In this document: piece by piece, positions 31,501-36,560 of the stretch
Layout of the letters: the number at the start of each line of letters is the position of its first letter
How positions within the stretch are numbered: the first letter of the stretch is position 1
Made by a program: the position numbers and the translations under genes
Notes under the pieces: model-generated
What the model was told of the DNA's origin: nothing
Database searches by the model: none
Seen by the model: the letters and a program-made list of their open reading frames with translations, nothing else
From: Aromatoleum toluvorans
Lineage (GTDB): Bacteria > Pseudomonadota > Gammaproteobacteria > Burkholderiales > Rhodocyclaceae
Assembly: GCF_012910905.1 (NCBI RefSeq)
Contig: NZ_WTVN01000037.1
Location: forward strand, 1-36,560
DNA: 36,560 bases
Direction of reading: 5' to 3'

Positions 31501-32271
31501 GACCTGCCGGTGCAGCTCGCGGTCTCGCTGCTGAAGAACGGCCGCGGCGAGATCGACCTCAACGTCCCCATCGGCGGTTCGCTGGACGACCCCGAATTCA
31601 GCGTCGCCGGAATCGTCATCAAGGCCATCATCAACCTGATCGGCAAGGCGCTCACGGCACCGTTCTCGCTGCTCGGCTCGATGTTCGGCGGCGGCGAGGA
31701 GCTGTCGTACGTCGAATTCGCGCCCGGGCGTGCCACGCTCGATGCGGCAACCACCGAGAAGATCGCGACGCTCGCGCGCGCGCTCGCCGACCGTCCCGCG
31801 CTGAAGCTGGAGATCACTGCCCATGCGGACCCGGCAACCGACCCGGACGGCGTACGCCGCGTGCTGCTGGAGCGCAGCGTCAAGGCGGCCAGGCTCAAGG
31901 AAATGGTGCGCAAGGGCGAGGAGGCCCCGTCGCTCGACGAGCTGACGCTCACCCCCGAGGAGTACGCGACATGGCTCAAAAAGGTCTATCGTGATGCAGA
32001 CTTCAAGCGTCCGCGCAACGCGATCGGCCTGCTCAAGGACTTGCCGGTAGCGGAGATGGAGGCACTCATCCTCGCCAACACCAAGGTCGACGACGAGGCG
32101 CTGCGCCAGCTCGCGCAACAGCGCGGGCAGGCGATCAAGGACAAGCTGCTCGCCGATGGCAAGGTGCCCGCGGAGCGGGTCTTCCTGCTCGGCCCCAGGG
32201 TCGAGGCGGCGAGCGGCGACAAGGCGGGCGAGCAGGGCGCCGCGCGGCGGACATTGTTCTCGCTGAAGTGA
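28528..32271 (+). CDS. DUF748 (AsmA-like) giant envelope protein (1247 aa)
   Basis: This is a very large envelope protein of the DUF748/AsmA-like group. A single N-terminal membrane anchor (about 22-41) is followed by a long periplasmic region of repeating beta segments with recurrent phrases such as KLxFDRLEIS, VEDRTxG and LDLKxVDLLPLQPYV. AsmA-like proteins are thought to act in lipid transport or envelope integrity; which one applies here is unknown. Two Ala/Pro/Lys-rich linkers lie near residues 360-385 and 590-620, and a Pro-rich one precedes PPPISIGKVTIKQGN. The C-terminus has an OmpA-like stretch (FAPGRATLDAA...LEITAHADP) typical of DUF748 proteins. The ATG has GTGGAGG upstream. It is followed by phhB at 33 bases. 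Confidence 0.88.
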   Translation: MSVEGQARKLRVDPVRLKRPAKWLAGIVLAIAVLGFVAAPPLVRHFGQKIASEVLGREVTIDDININPFALSVTAKGFSIAEADGQPGAFSFASLYANLEGESIFRGAPVLRELRLEAPRINFVRLDESRHNWTDVQERLAARPKSPDDKPALFSLNNIQLVDGTVAVEDRTVGVRNEITNLTIGVPFVSNLPVKVELFTEPVVSALINGHPLQLVGRTRPFANDRDTVLDLKLDGFDFTPYVAYLPFKPAFRLPEGRVSTDIELAFSQLADEAPKVALKGSVALDSIKLQDAAGNPLLDLPRLSLGLADVQPLARKLHFDRLEISQPTVDVVRLASGRLNFQEILPPPAADQPAAETPEATGQAAAATPAAEALLFTLDNAKISGATIRVEDRAAGGPNTGGEPFRTEIKDLQFEARNLSTAADAVAELALDFGTDAGEKSSHRDRLRLSPLEVEGRIAAENFLVSRYLPYYAAQLPGGDVRGGRVDATVQYKVKMAGDAPQIDLLAEALVLRDFELALKGQKQPVAKLVRFAVNDVKVVPADRSVSVGSVESNGAAFAALKDKQGKLDVLALVGEPKAAKAAPAAKPAGNAKPAKGAAKGAKPQSGDDGADKPWAVTVNKLAFDGWSARFEDRTQGTPIVLLADAIKLGAEGLSTAKGSTAKLDLTARVNKRGSVDVKGAVGLEPLKGDLNLDLKSVDLLPLQPYVVEQLNIAISRGTVSTRGKLAFESARDGSLKASFRGDAGVDNFASIDKAQAADFLRWKKFAVTGIDFRLAPLAVAIKDVALNDFYTRLILDEQGQLNLREIRQHEPAAAAPPAAPAAGDAPAPTAPAKAEATVPPPSEPPPPISIGKVTIKQGNIQFSDRFIRPNYDANLTGMEGELVGLSSDPSTIAKLDLRGKVDNAAPVTVAGQLNPFRQDRYLDIAASVKDFELTAVSAYSGKYVGYGIQKGKLSADLNYKIEDRKLSATNRVFLDQLTFGDKVDSPTALDLPVQLAVSLLKNGRGEIDLNVPIGGSLDDPEFSVAGIVIKAIINLIGKALTAPFSLLGSMFGGGEELSYVEFAPGRATLDAATTEKIATLARALADRPALKLEITAHADPATDPDGVRRVLLERSVKAARLKEMVRKGEEAPSLDELTLTPEEYATWLKKVYRDADFKRPRNAIGLLKDLPVAEMEALILANTKVDDEALRQLAQQRGQAIKDKLLADGKVPAERVFLLGPRVEAASGDKAGEQGAARRTLFSLK

Positions 32272-32304
32272 GCGCAGGGCAGGGCACGCGAACCGGAGGA
32301 GATC

Positions 32305-32601
32305 ATGGCCCGGAAACTCGATGACGACGAACGCGCCGCGGCGCTCGCGACGCTACCCGAATGGGCGCTGGTGGCCGGGCGTGACGCAATCACGCGCAGC
32401 ATCCGCTTCAAGGACTTCAACGCCGCTTTTGCCTTCATGACGCGCGTGGCGCTGAAGGCGGAAAAGATGGATCACCATCCGGAGTGGTTCAACGTCTACA
32501 ACCGCGTCGACATCACGCTGTCGACGCACGACGCCGGCGGACTCACCGAGCGGGACGTGGCGCTCGCGCGCTTCATCGACCAGGTGGCTGCGGGCGCCTG
32601 A
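32305..32601 (+). CDS. phhB: Pterin-4a-carbinolamine dehydratase (98 aa)
   Basis: The enzyme dehydrates 4a-hydroxytetrahydropterin during pterin cofactor recycling. The active-site signature EKMDHHPEW (H57, H58, P59) and the later [10 protein letters not shown] (H75, D76) with TERD are intact, and the length is standard. GGAGGAGAT precedes the ATG. No phenylalanine hydroxylase gene is in the window. Stand-alone copies are common in bacteria and may serve molybdopterin or other pterin metabolism. It probably shares the transcript of the DUF748 gene. Confidence 0.93.
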   Translation: MARKLDDDERAAALATLPEWALVAGRDAITRSIRFKDFNAAFAFMTRVALKAEKMDHHPEWFNVYNRVDITLSTHDAGGLTERDVALARFIDQVAAGA

Positions 32602-32649
32602 AAAACGATGCGCCGCGGAGCCGGGTGATCCCGGCGCAGCGGCGCATCG
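32601..32649 (-). terminator. Rho-independent terminator after metY
   Basis: Outer arms CGATGCGCCGC and GCGGCGCATCG pair perfectly over 11 bases, and an inner CCGGG-TGAT-CCCGG hairpin extends the structure. On the minus strand it is followed by TTTTT, so it ends the metY transcript; it abuts the phhB stop and may also end that one. A second hairpin, CCCGCC-CGAA-GGCGGG, lies at 32655-32670. Confidence 0.8.
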
Positions 32650-32681
32650 CGAGACCCGCCCGAAGGCGGGCCGGGGTGGGA

Positions 32682-33953
32682 TCAGGCCGCGGCGAGCGCC
32701 TGGTCCAGATCCGCGATCAAGTCATCGACGTGCTCGATGCCGACCGACAGGCGGATCATGTCTTCGGTGACGCCGGCGCGCACGAGCTCCTCGGGCGAGA
32801 GCTGGCGGTGCGTCGTCGACGCCGGATGGCAGGCGAGCGACTTGCAGTCGCCGATGTTCACGAGGCGCGTCACCAGCTTCAGCGCGTCCTGGAAGCGTCC
32901 GCCGGCCTCGCGGCCGCCCTTGACGCCGAAGTTCAGGATGCCCGAGGCGCGCCCGCCCATGTAGCGCTGCACCAGCGGGTAGTCCTTGTGCTCCTCCAGG
33001 CCCGCGTAATTCACCCAACTGACCTTGGAATGGCCGGTCAGGAAGCGTGCGATCTTCACCGAGTTCTCGCAGATGCGGTCCATGCGCAGCGCCAGCGTCT
33101 CGACGCCCTGCAGGATCAGGAAGGCATTGAACGGCGAGATCGCCGCGCCCATGTTGCGCAGCGGCACCACGCGCGCCCGCGCGATGTAGGCGGCCGGCCC
33201 CAGCGCTTCGGTGTAGACCACGCCGTGATACGACACGTCCGGCTCGTTCAGGCGCTTGAAGCGCTCCTTGTGCTCGGCCCAGGGGAACTTGCCCGAATCG
33301 ACGATGATGCCGCCGATCGAGTTGCCGTGGCCGCCCAGGTACTTCGTCAGCGCATGCACGACGATGTCCGCGCCGTGCTCGAACGGACGGCACAGGTAGG
33401 GCGAGGGCACGGTGTTGTCGACGATCACCGGAACGCCGTGGCGATGGGCGACTTCGGCGAGCTTCTCGAAGTCGGTGATGTTGCCCAGCGGATTGCCGAC
33501 GGATTCGCAGAACACCGCCTTGGTGCGGCTGTCGATCAGGCGCTCGAAGGCGCCCGGGTCGCGGTAGTCCGCGAAGCGCACCTCGATGCCGTATTGCGGC
33601 AGCGTGTGGGCGAACAGGTTGTAGGTGCCGCCGTAGAGCGTGCTCGAGGTGACGATGTTGTCGCCCGCTTCGGCGATCGTCTGGATCGCAGCGGTGATCG
33701 CCGCCATCCCGGACGCCATCGCCAGCGCCGCAATGCCCCCTTCCATCGCCGCGACGCGCTTCTCCAGCACATCCTGGGTCGGATTCATGATGCGCGTGTA
33801 GATGTTGCCCTGCACCTTGAGGTCGAACAGGTCGGCGCCGTGCTGCGTATCGTCGAAAGCGTAGGAAGTCGTCTGGTAGATGGGCACCGCCACCGCCTTG
33901 GTGGTCGGATCGGGCGAGTAACCGCCGTGTACCGCGAGCGTTTCGAGTTTCAT
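32682..33953 (-). CDS. metY: O-acetylhomoserine sulfhydrylase (423 aa)
   Basis: This PLP enzyme makes homocysteine from O-acetylhomoserine and sulfide, or methionine from methanethiol, in the cytoplasm. The sequence opens ETLAVHGGYSPDPTTKAVAVP and carries IYTRIMNPT, the PLP-phosphate loop ASGMAAI, and the Schiff-base lysine in ALTKYLGGHGNS (K204). The 423-residue length and an insert around FPWAEHKERF fit MetY rather than the shorter MetB/MetZ enzymes. O-succinylhomoserine specificity cannot be excluded by sequence reading alone. It stands alone, convergent with phhB, and ends in a strong terminator. Confidence 0.93.
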   Translation of the reverse strand: MKLETLAVHGGYSPDPTTKAVAVPIYQTTSYAFDDTQHGADLFDLKVQGNIYTRIMNPTQDVLEKRVAAMEGGIAALAMASGMAAITAAIQTIAEAGDNIVTSSTLYGGTYNLFAHTLPQYGIEVRFADYRDPGAFERLIDSRTKAVFCESVGNPLGNITDFEKLAEVAHRHGVPVIVDNTVPSPYLCRPFEHGADIVVHALTKYLGGHGNSIGGIIVDSGKFPWAEHKERFKRLNEPDVSYHGVVYTEALGPAAYIARARVVPLRNMGAAISPFNAFLILQGVETLALRMDRICENSVKIARFLTGHSKVSWVNYAGLEEHKDYPLVQRYMGGRASGILNFGVKGGREAGGRFQDALKLVTRLVNIGDCKSLACHPASTTHRQLSPEELVRAGVTEDMIRLSVGIEHVDDLIADLDQALAAA

Positions 33954-34096
33954 GCGTTCATCCCGGATGGTTGGCGAGGTTCTGTTGCGGACAAAAAGTA
34001 TAGCCAGCCCCGGCAGGATGAAAAAGAAGGTTTTCCGGAATGCTTATGACGATGGCCGGAACCGCGCGTCTGAAGGGATATGTTGCAATCGTCCTA

Positions 34097-34126
34097 TTGA
34101 ATCCACATTTTGGATGTTGCTAATAT
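34097..34126 (+). promoter_or_regulatory. Possible sigma-70 promoter for small cysteine-rich gene
   Basis: TTGAAT (34097-34102) and TAATAT (34121-34126) are spaced by 18 bases in an AT-rich patch of the 240-base gap between metY and the next gene. A small hairpin, GCTGCG-CAAAA-CGCAGC (34132-34148), would be at the start of the leader. The rest of this gap shows nothing else. A second AT-rich element, TATAAA at 34175, is an alternative -10. Confidence 0.4.
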
Positions 34127-34195
34127 TGAACGCTGCGCAAAACGCAGCTTCACCGGACTACGACGATCCGGACATATAAATACAGGAGGAGGGAG

Positions 34196-34564
34196 ATGAT
34201 GGACGCAGCAACCGCAATTCCGGGCAAGGTGGCAACGTGGCTCGAACTTGCCGTGGCGCCCGATTGGCGCCGGCAGCAGTGCAAAATCCGGGTGCACACG
34301 GTGGGGCCGCGCGAGGGCGCGTGTTATGCGATTTCGATGGACGGGCGCTGGTTATGCGCCGGATCGGGGGAGCTGACGGTGTTCCGTGGTCTGAGTGCCG
34401 CGCTGCACTTCCTCAAGCTGCTGCGCATCGAGGATTTCGAACCGGGTGAGCCGGCCGGCATGCCCGCGGTCGGCACCGGGCGCCACTACTGCATGTGTGC
34501 CGACAAGAAGAAGGGGCTGCTCCCCTGCGACTGCAACAGCCGGCGCTGCGCCACCACCCACTGA
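34196..34564 (+). CDS. Small cysteine-rich protein of unknown function (122 aa)
   Basis: The family is not recognised. A strong AGGAGGAGGGAG ribosome site precedes two adjacent ATGs (34196, 34199); either may be used. There is no signal peptide. The first 80 residues look like a compact alpha/beta domain (KIRVHTVGPREGACYAISMDG, FRGLSAALHFLKLLRI). The C-terminal 25 residues hold C99-x-C101, C111-x-C113 and C118 in a basic context, a likely metal- or zinc-binding knuckle. It is flanked by its own promoter-like region and a convergent pabBC, so context gives no hint of its job. Confidence 0.7.
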   Translation: MMDAATAIPGKVATWLELAVAPDWRRQQCKIRVHTVGPREGACYAISMDGRWLCAGSGELTVFRGLSAALHFLKLLRIEDFEPGEPAGMPAVGTGRHYCMCADKKKGLLPCDCNSRRCATTH

Positions 34565-34592
34565 GCACGCGCTGACGGGAAGCGGCTGGATG

Positions 34593-34614
34593 GCATGGCG
34601 CAACGCAGCCATGC
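34593..34614. terminator. Possible stem-loop between convergent genes
   Basis: GCATGGC and GCCATGC pair perfectly around an 8-base loop, 28 bases after the small cysteine-rich gene and 23 bases past the pabBC stop. No T run follows on either strand, so terminator function is weakly supported. Confidence 0.35.
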
Positions 34615-34637
34615 GCAACCCGGCTGCACCGCGATTC

Positions 34638-36479
34638 CTATCCGGAGATCCCCGAAGGCGCGTCGGCCAGTTCGACGCGAAAGAGTCCCCGGGCCGCATT
34701 CGACAGCAGAATCGCCCGGGCGCGCGACAGGTCGGCCCGGGTCAGGCGCTGCTCGCGCGCCTTTCCCTCATCCAGCAGCTTGCGTCGGTAGACGCCGTCG
34801 AGCACGCCGCTGTCCAGCGGCGGAGTGAGCAGGCACTCGTCGCCGAGATCCAGATAGACGTTGGTGCGCGCCCCTTCGGCGAGTTCGTCGCGTTCGTTGA
34901 AGAACAGGGCGTCGAAATGGCCGTGCGCCATCGCGTCGCGCAGTTCCGCGTCGTAAAGCGCCCGTGCGGTGGTCTTGTGCCGCAGCAGGGGATCGCCGCT
35001 CGCCAGGGGCCGCTGCGACAGGACAACGGTCGGCGTGGTCGGCGCCGTGTCGTCGAGGGCATGCGCCGATATCGCAAAACTGCCATCCGCCGCGAGCTGC
35101 ACGCGCACGCGGTGCGGGCCGCTCAGGCCGCCCGCCCGCTCGCTCAGCGCCGCGCGGAGGGCTTCGGTGTCGAGCGCAAATCCGAACGCCCCGGCCGATC
35201 GGGCGAGGCGCTCGAAGTGGCGCGTGAGCAGCGGGTAGGGGGCTGCCGTGCCGGGCTCGCAGCGCAGCGTTTCGATCAGGCCGAACTGCGGTTTCAGGCC
35301 GGTGAGAAAGCGCCCCTTGAGCAGCGACTCGGCCCATTCGGCGTGCGGCTCCGAATCGGCGACGACGCCGCTGCCGAGGCCGACGCGCACGTGCCGGTCA
35401 CGGTCGATTTCGAGCGTGCGGATCGGTACGCTGAAGCGGAAGTCGCCGTCGGGTGCGATCCAGCCTAGTGCGCCGCAGTAGATGCCGCGCGGTGCCTGTT
35501 CCAGTTCGCGGATGATCTCCATCGCGCGGATCTTGGGCGCGCCGGTGATCGAACCACAGGGAAAAAGCGCCCGGAAGATCTCCGCGAGGCTGGCCGTCAC
35601 CGGTTCGGCAATCACCGTCGAGGTCATCTGCCAGACGCTCGGATAGGGTTCGACCTCGCACAGCCGCTCGACCCGCACGCCGCCGCTCGGAGCGAGGCGG
35701 CCCAGGTCGTTGCGGATCAGGTCGACGATCATGACGTTCTCGGCCCGGTTCTTTTCCGACGACGCGAGCCCCTGCGGGTCGCTGTCGCGCGCGGCAGTCC
35801 CCTTCATCGGGCGGCAGGTCAGGCGGCCGCCCCGGCGTTCCACGAACAGCTCGGGCGACCGTGACAGGATGGCGCCCGCCGCGTGGCTGATCAGCGCGCC
35901 GTGCCGCACCGGCTGGGCCGCGCGCAGCGCCTGGTAGAGCGCCAGCGGGGCGCCGTAGAGGCGACCGTGAAGGGCAAAGGTGAAATTCACCTGGTAGCAG
36001 TCTCCCGCCGCGATGTAGTCCTGGATGCGCGCGATCGCGCGGCAATAGTCCTGTTCCGCGATCTCGCAGCCAAGGTCCATCACGCCGGCGAGCCGTTCGT
36101 GTTCGTCGAGCCGCGTCAGGGCGCCTGCGATGCATTCGTCGGTCCGGGCGGATGGCAGGTGCTCGGCACGGCCGTAAACCCACGCCATGAGGAGCGGCGA
36201 GCCGGTGTCGCGGAGGGTGCCGCGCGCGCTGCCACGCAGGCGCGGCTCGAGCGCATCGCCCAGTTCATAGCTCGCGGCGATGGCGACCCATCGCCCGCGC
36301 GCCCGCGCCCGCTCGATGGCGGCGAACGCCGCATCGATCTCGGTGGCGCTCATGCAGACGATCGATTCCTCCGGTTCGAGCAGGAGAAGGTCCCCGCTGC
36401 CATCCAGGTTGTCGTCGAACAATGCGAATTCGTGCGCGTACTCGCTGACCGGCAGCCGGACCTGCCCGAAATCCGGCAT
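34638..36479 (-). CDS. pabBC: PabB-PabC fusion, p-aminobenzoate synthesis (613 aa)
   Basis: This is a two-domain enzyme for folate precursor synthesis. Residues 1 to about 395 are aminodeoxychorismate synthase component I: the active-site lysine is in CRPMKGTAARD (K226), followed by VDLIRNDLGR and CGSITGAPKIRAME. Residues about 398-613 are a fold-type IV PLP enzyme, 4-amino-4-deoxychorismate lyase, with the PLP lysine in RHKTTARALYD (K502) and NERDELAEGARTNVYL. Fused PabB-PabC proteins are known in several Proteobacteria. The ATG at 36479 (MPDFGQVRLP) is chosen for its GGAGGG ribosome site; the frame stays open to the window edge upstream, so an earlier start is not excluded. The glutaminase subunit PabA is not in the window. 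Confidence 0.92.
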   Translation of the reverse strand: MPDFGQVRLPVSEYAHEFALFDDNLDGSGDLLLLEPEESIVCMSATEIDAAFAAIERARARGRWVAIAASYELGDALEPRLRGSARGTLRDTGSPLLMAWVYGRAEHLPSARTDECIAGALTRLDEHERLAGVMDLGCEIAEQDYCRAIARIQDYIAAGDCYQVNFTFALHGRLYGAPLALYQALRAAQPVRHGALISHAAGAILSRSPELFVERRGGRLTCRPMKGTAARDSDPQGLASSEKNRAENVMIVDLIRNDLGRLAPSGGVRVERLCEVEPYPSVWQMTSTVIAEPVTASLAEIFRALFPCGSITGAPKIRAMEIIRELEQAPRGIYCGALGWIAPDGDFRFSVPIRTLEIDRDRHVRVGLGSGVVADSEPHAEWAESLLKGRFLTGLKPQFGLIETLRCEPGTAAPYPLLTRHFERLARSAGAFGFALDTEALRAALSERAGGLSGPHRVRVQLAADGSFAISAHALDDTAPTTPTVVLSQRPLASGDPLLRHKTTARALYDAELRDAMAHGHFDALFFNERDELAEGARTNVYLDLGDECLLTPPLDSGVLDGVYRRKLLDEGKAREQRLTRADLSRARAILLSNAARGLFRVELADAPSGISG

Positions 36480-36560
36480 CCCGCCCTCCGGAGCACAGGA
36501 AGGCCTAACGTAGCCGGACGGTCCGGGGCTCGAGTCGGGCGGACGGCCGACCGAACGCAC

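Noticed and set aside
29653-32118. Open frame of 821 codons antisense to the DUF748 gene
   Set aside because: It is a compositional shadow without motifs, and the plus-strand frame has a good start, anchor and family features.
1-36560. CRISPR arrays, tRNA or rRNA genes, insertion sequences
   Set aside because: I saw no regularly spaced direct repeats, no tRNA cloverleaf or rRNA sequence, and no transposase frame with terminal repeats. The only repeat of mobile type is the REP-like palindrome at 17644-17735.

Overview
The window is high-GC DNA with dense, mostly minus-strand operons. Its core is a contiguous respiratory denitrification block: a complete narK1-narK2-narGHJI-narXL locus followed in the same direction by a complete clade I-type nos locus (nosZ, nosR, a small membrane protein, nosD, nosF, nosY, nosL, two small unknown genes). 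Gene order and protein character point to a facultative denitrifying betaproteobacterium of the Azoarcus/Aromatoleum/Thauera group (Rhodocyclales). This is inferred from content and style; there is no rRNA or other taxonomic marker here.

Layout. 1-770 (minus): rubrerythrin without its usual rubredoxin tail, followed by a free-standing rubredoxin and a terminator. 781-1390: low-coding, more AT-rich spacer with a 7-bp-arm inverted repeat. 1405-2208 (plus): unknown secreted protein, ending at a strong terminator shared with the convergent nos operon. 2303-11331 (minus): nos genes; nosZ is separated from nosR by two hairpins and an FNR-like site. 11533-12042: Yip1-like membrane protein. 12063-24549 (minus): nar genes, with a large REP/BIME-like palindrome between narG and narH and a three-copy ACTAGT palindrome cluster upstream of narK1. 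24946-26268 (plus): Tat-exported ferritin-like protein of the VioB-related family. 26305-28222 (minus): tightly overlapping operon of hemerythrin, DUF2249 protein and a histidine-rich polytopic membrane protein, preceded by a perfect FNR/Dnr-type box. 28528-32601 (plus): giant DUF748 (AsmA-like) protein and pterin carbinolamine dehydratase. 32682-33953 (minus): O-acetylhomoserine sulfhydrylase. 34196-34564 (plus): small cysteine-rich unknown. 34638-36479 (minus): PabB-PabC fusion.

How it works together. NarK1/NarK2 import nitrate and export nitrite; NarGHI reduces nitrate at the membrane with NarJ as chaperone; NarX/NarL sense nitrate or nitrite. NosZ reduces N2O to N2 in the periplasm, NosR feeds it electrons, and NosDFYL supply the copper/sulfur centre. 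The FNR-boxed hemerythrin operon looks like an accessory NO/low-oxygen module. Nitrite and NO reductase genes are not in the window. The least explained items are the hemerythrin-DUF2249-membrane protein operon, the periplasmic ferritin-like protein, the NosZ signal peptide that also carries a lipobox, and the palindrome clusters in the nar locus.
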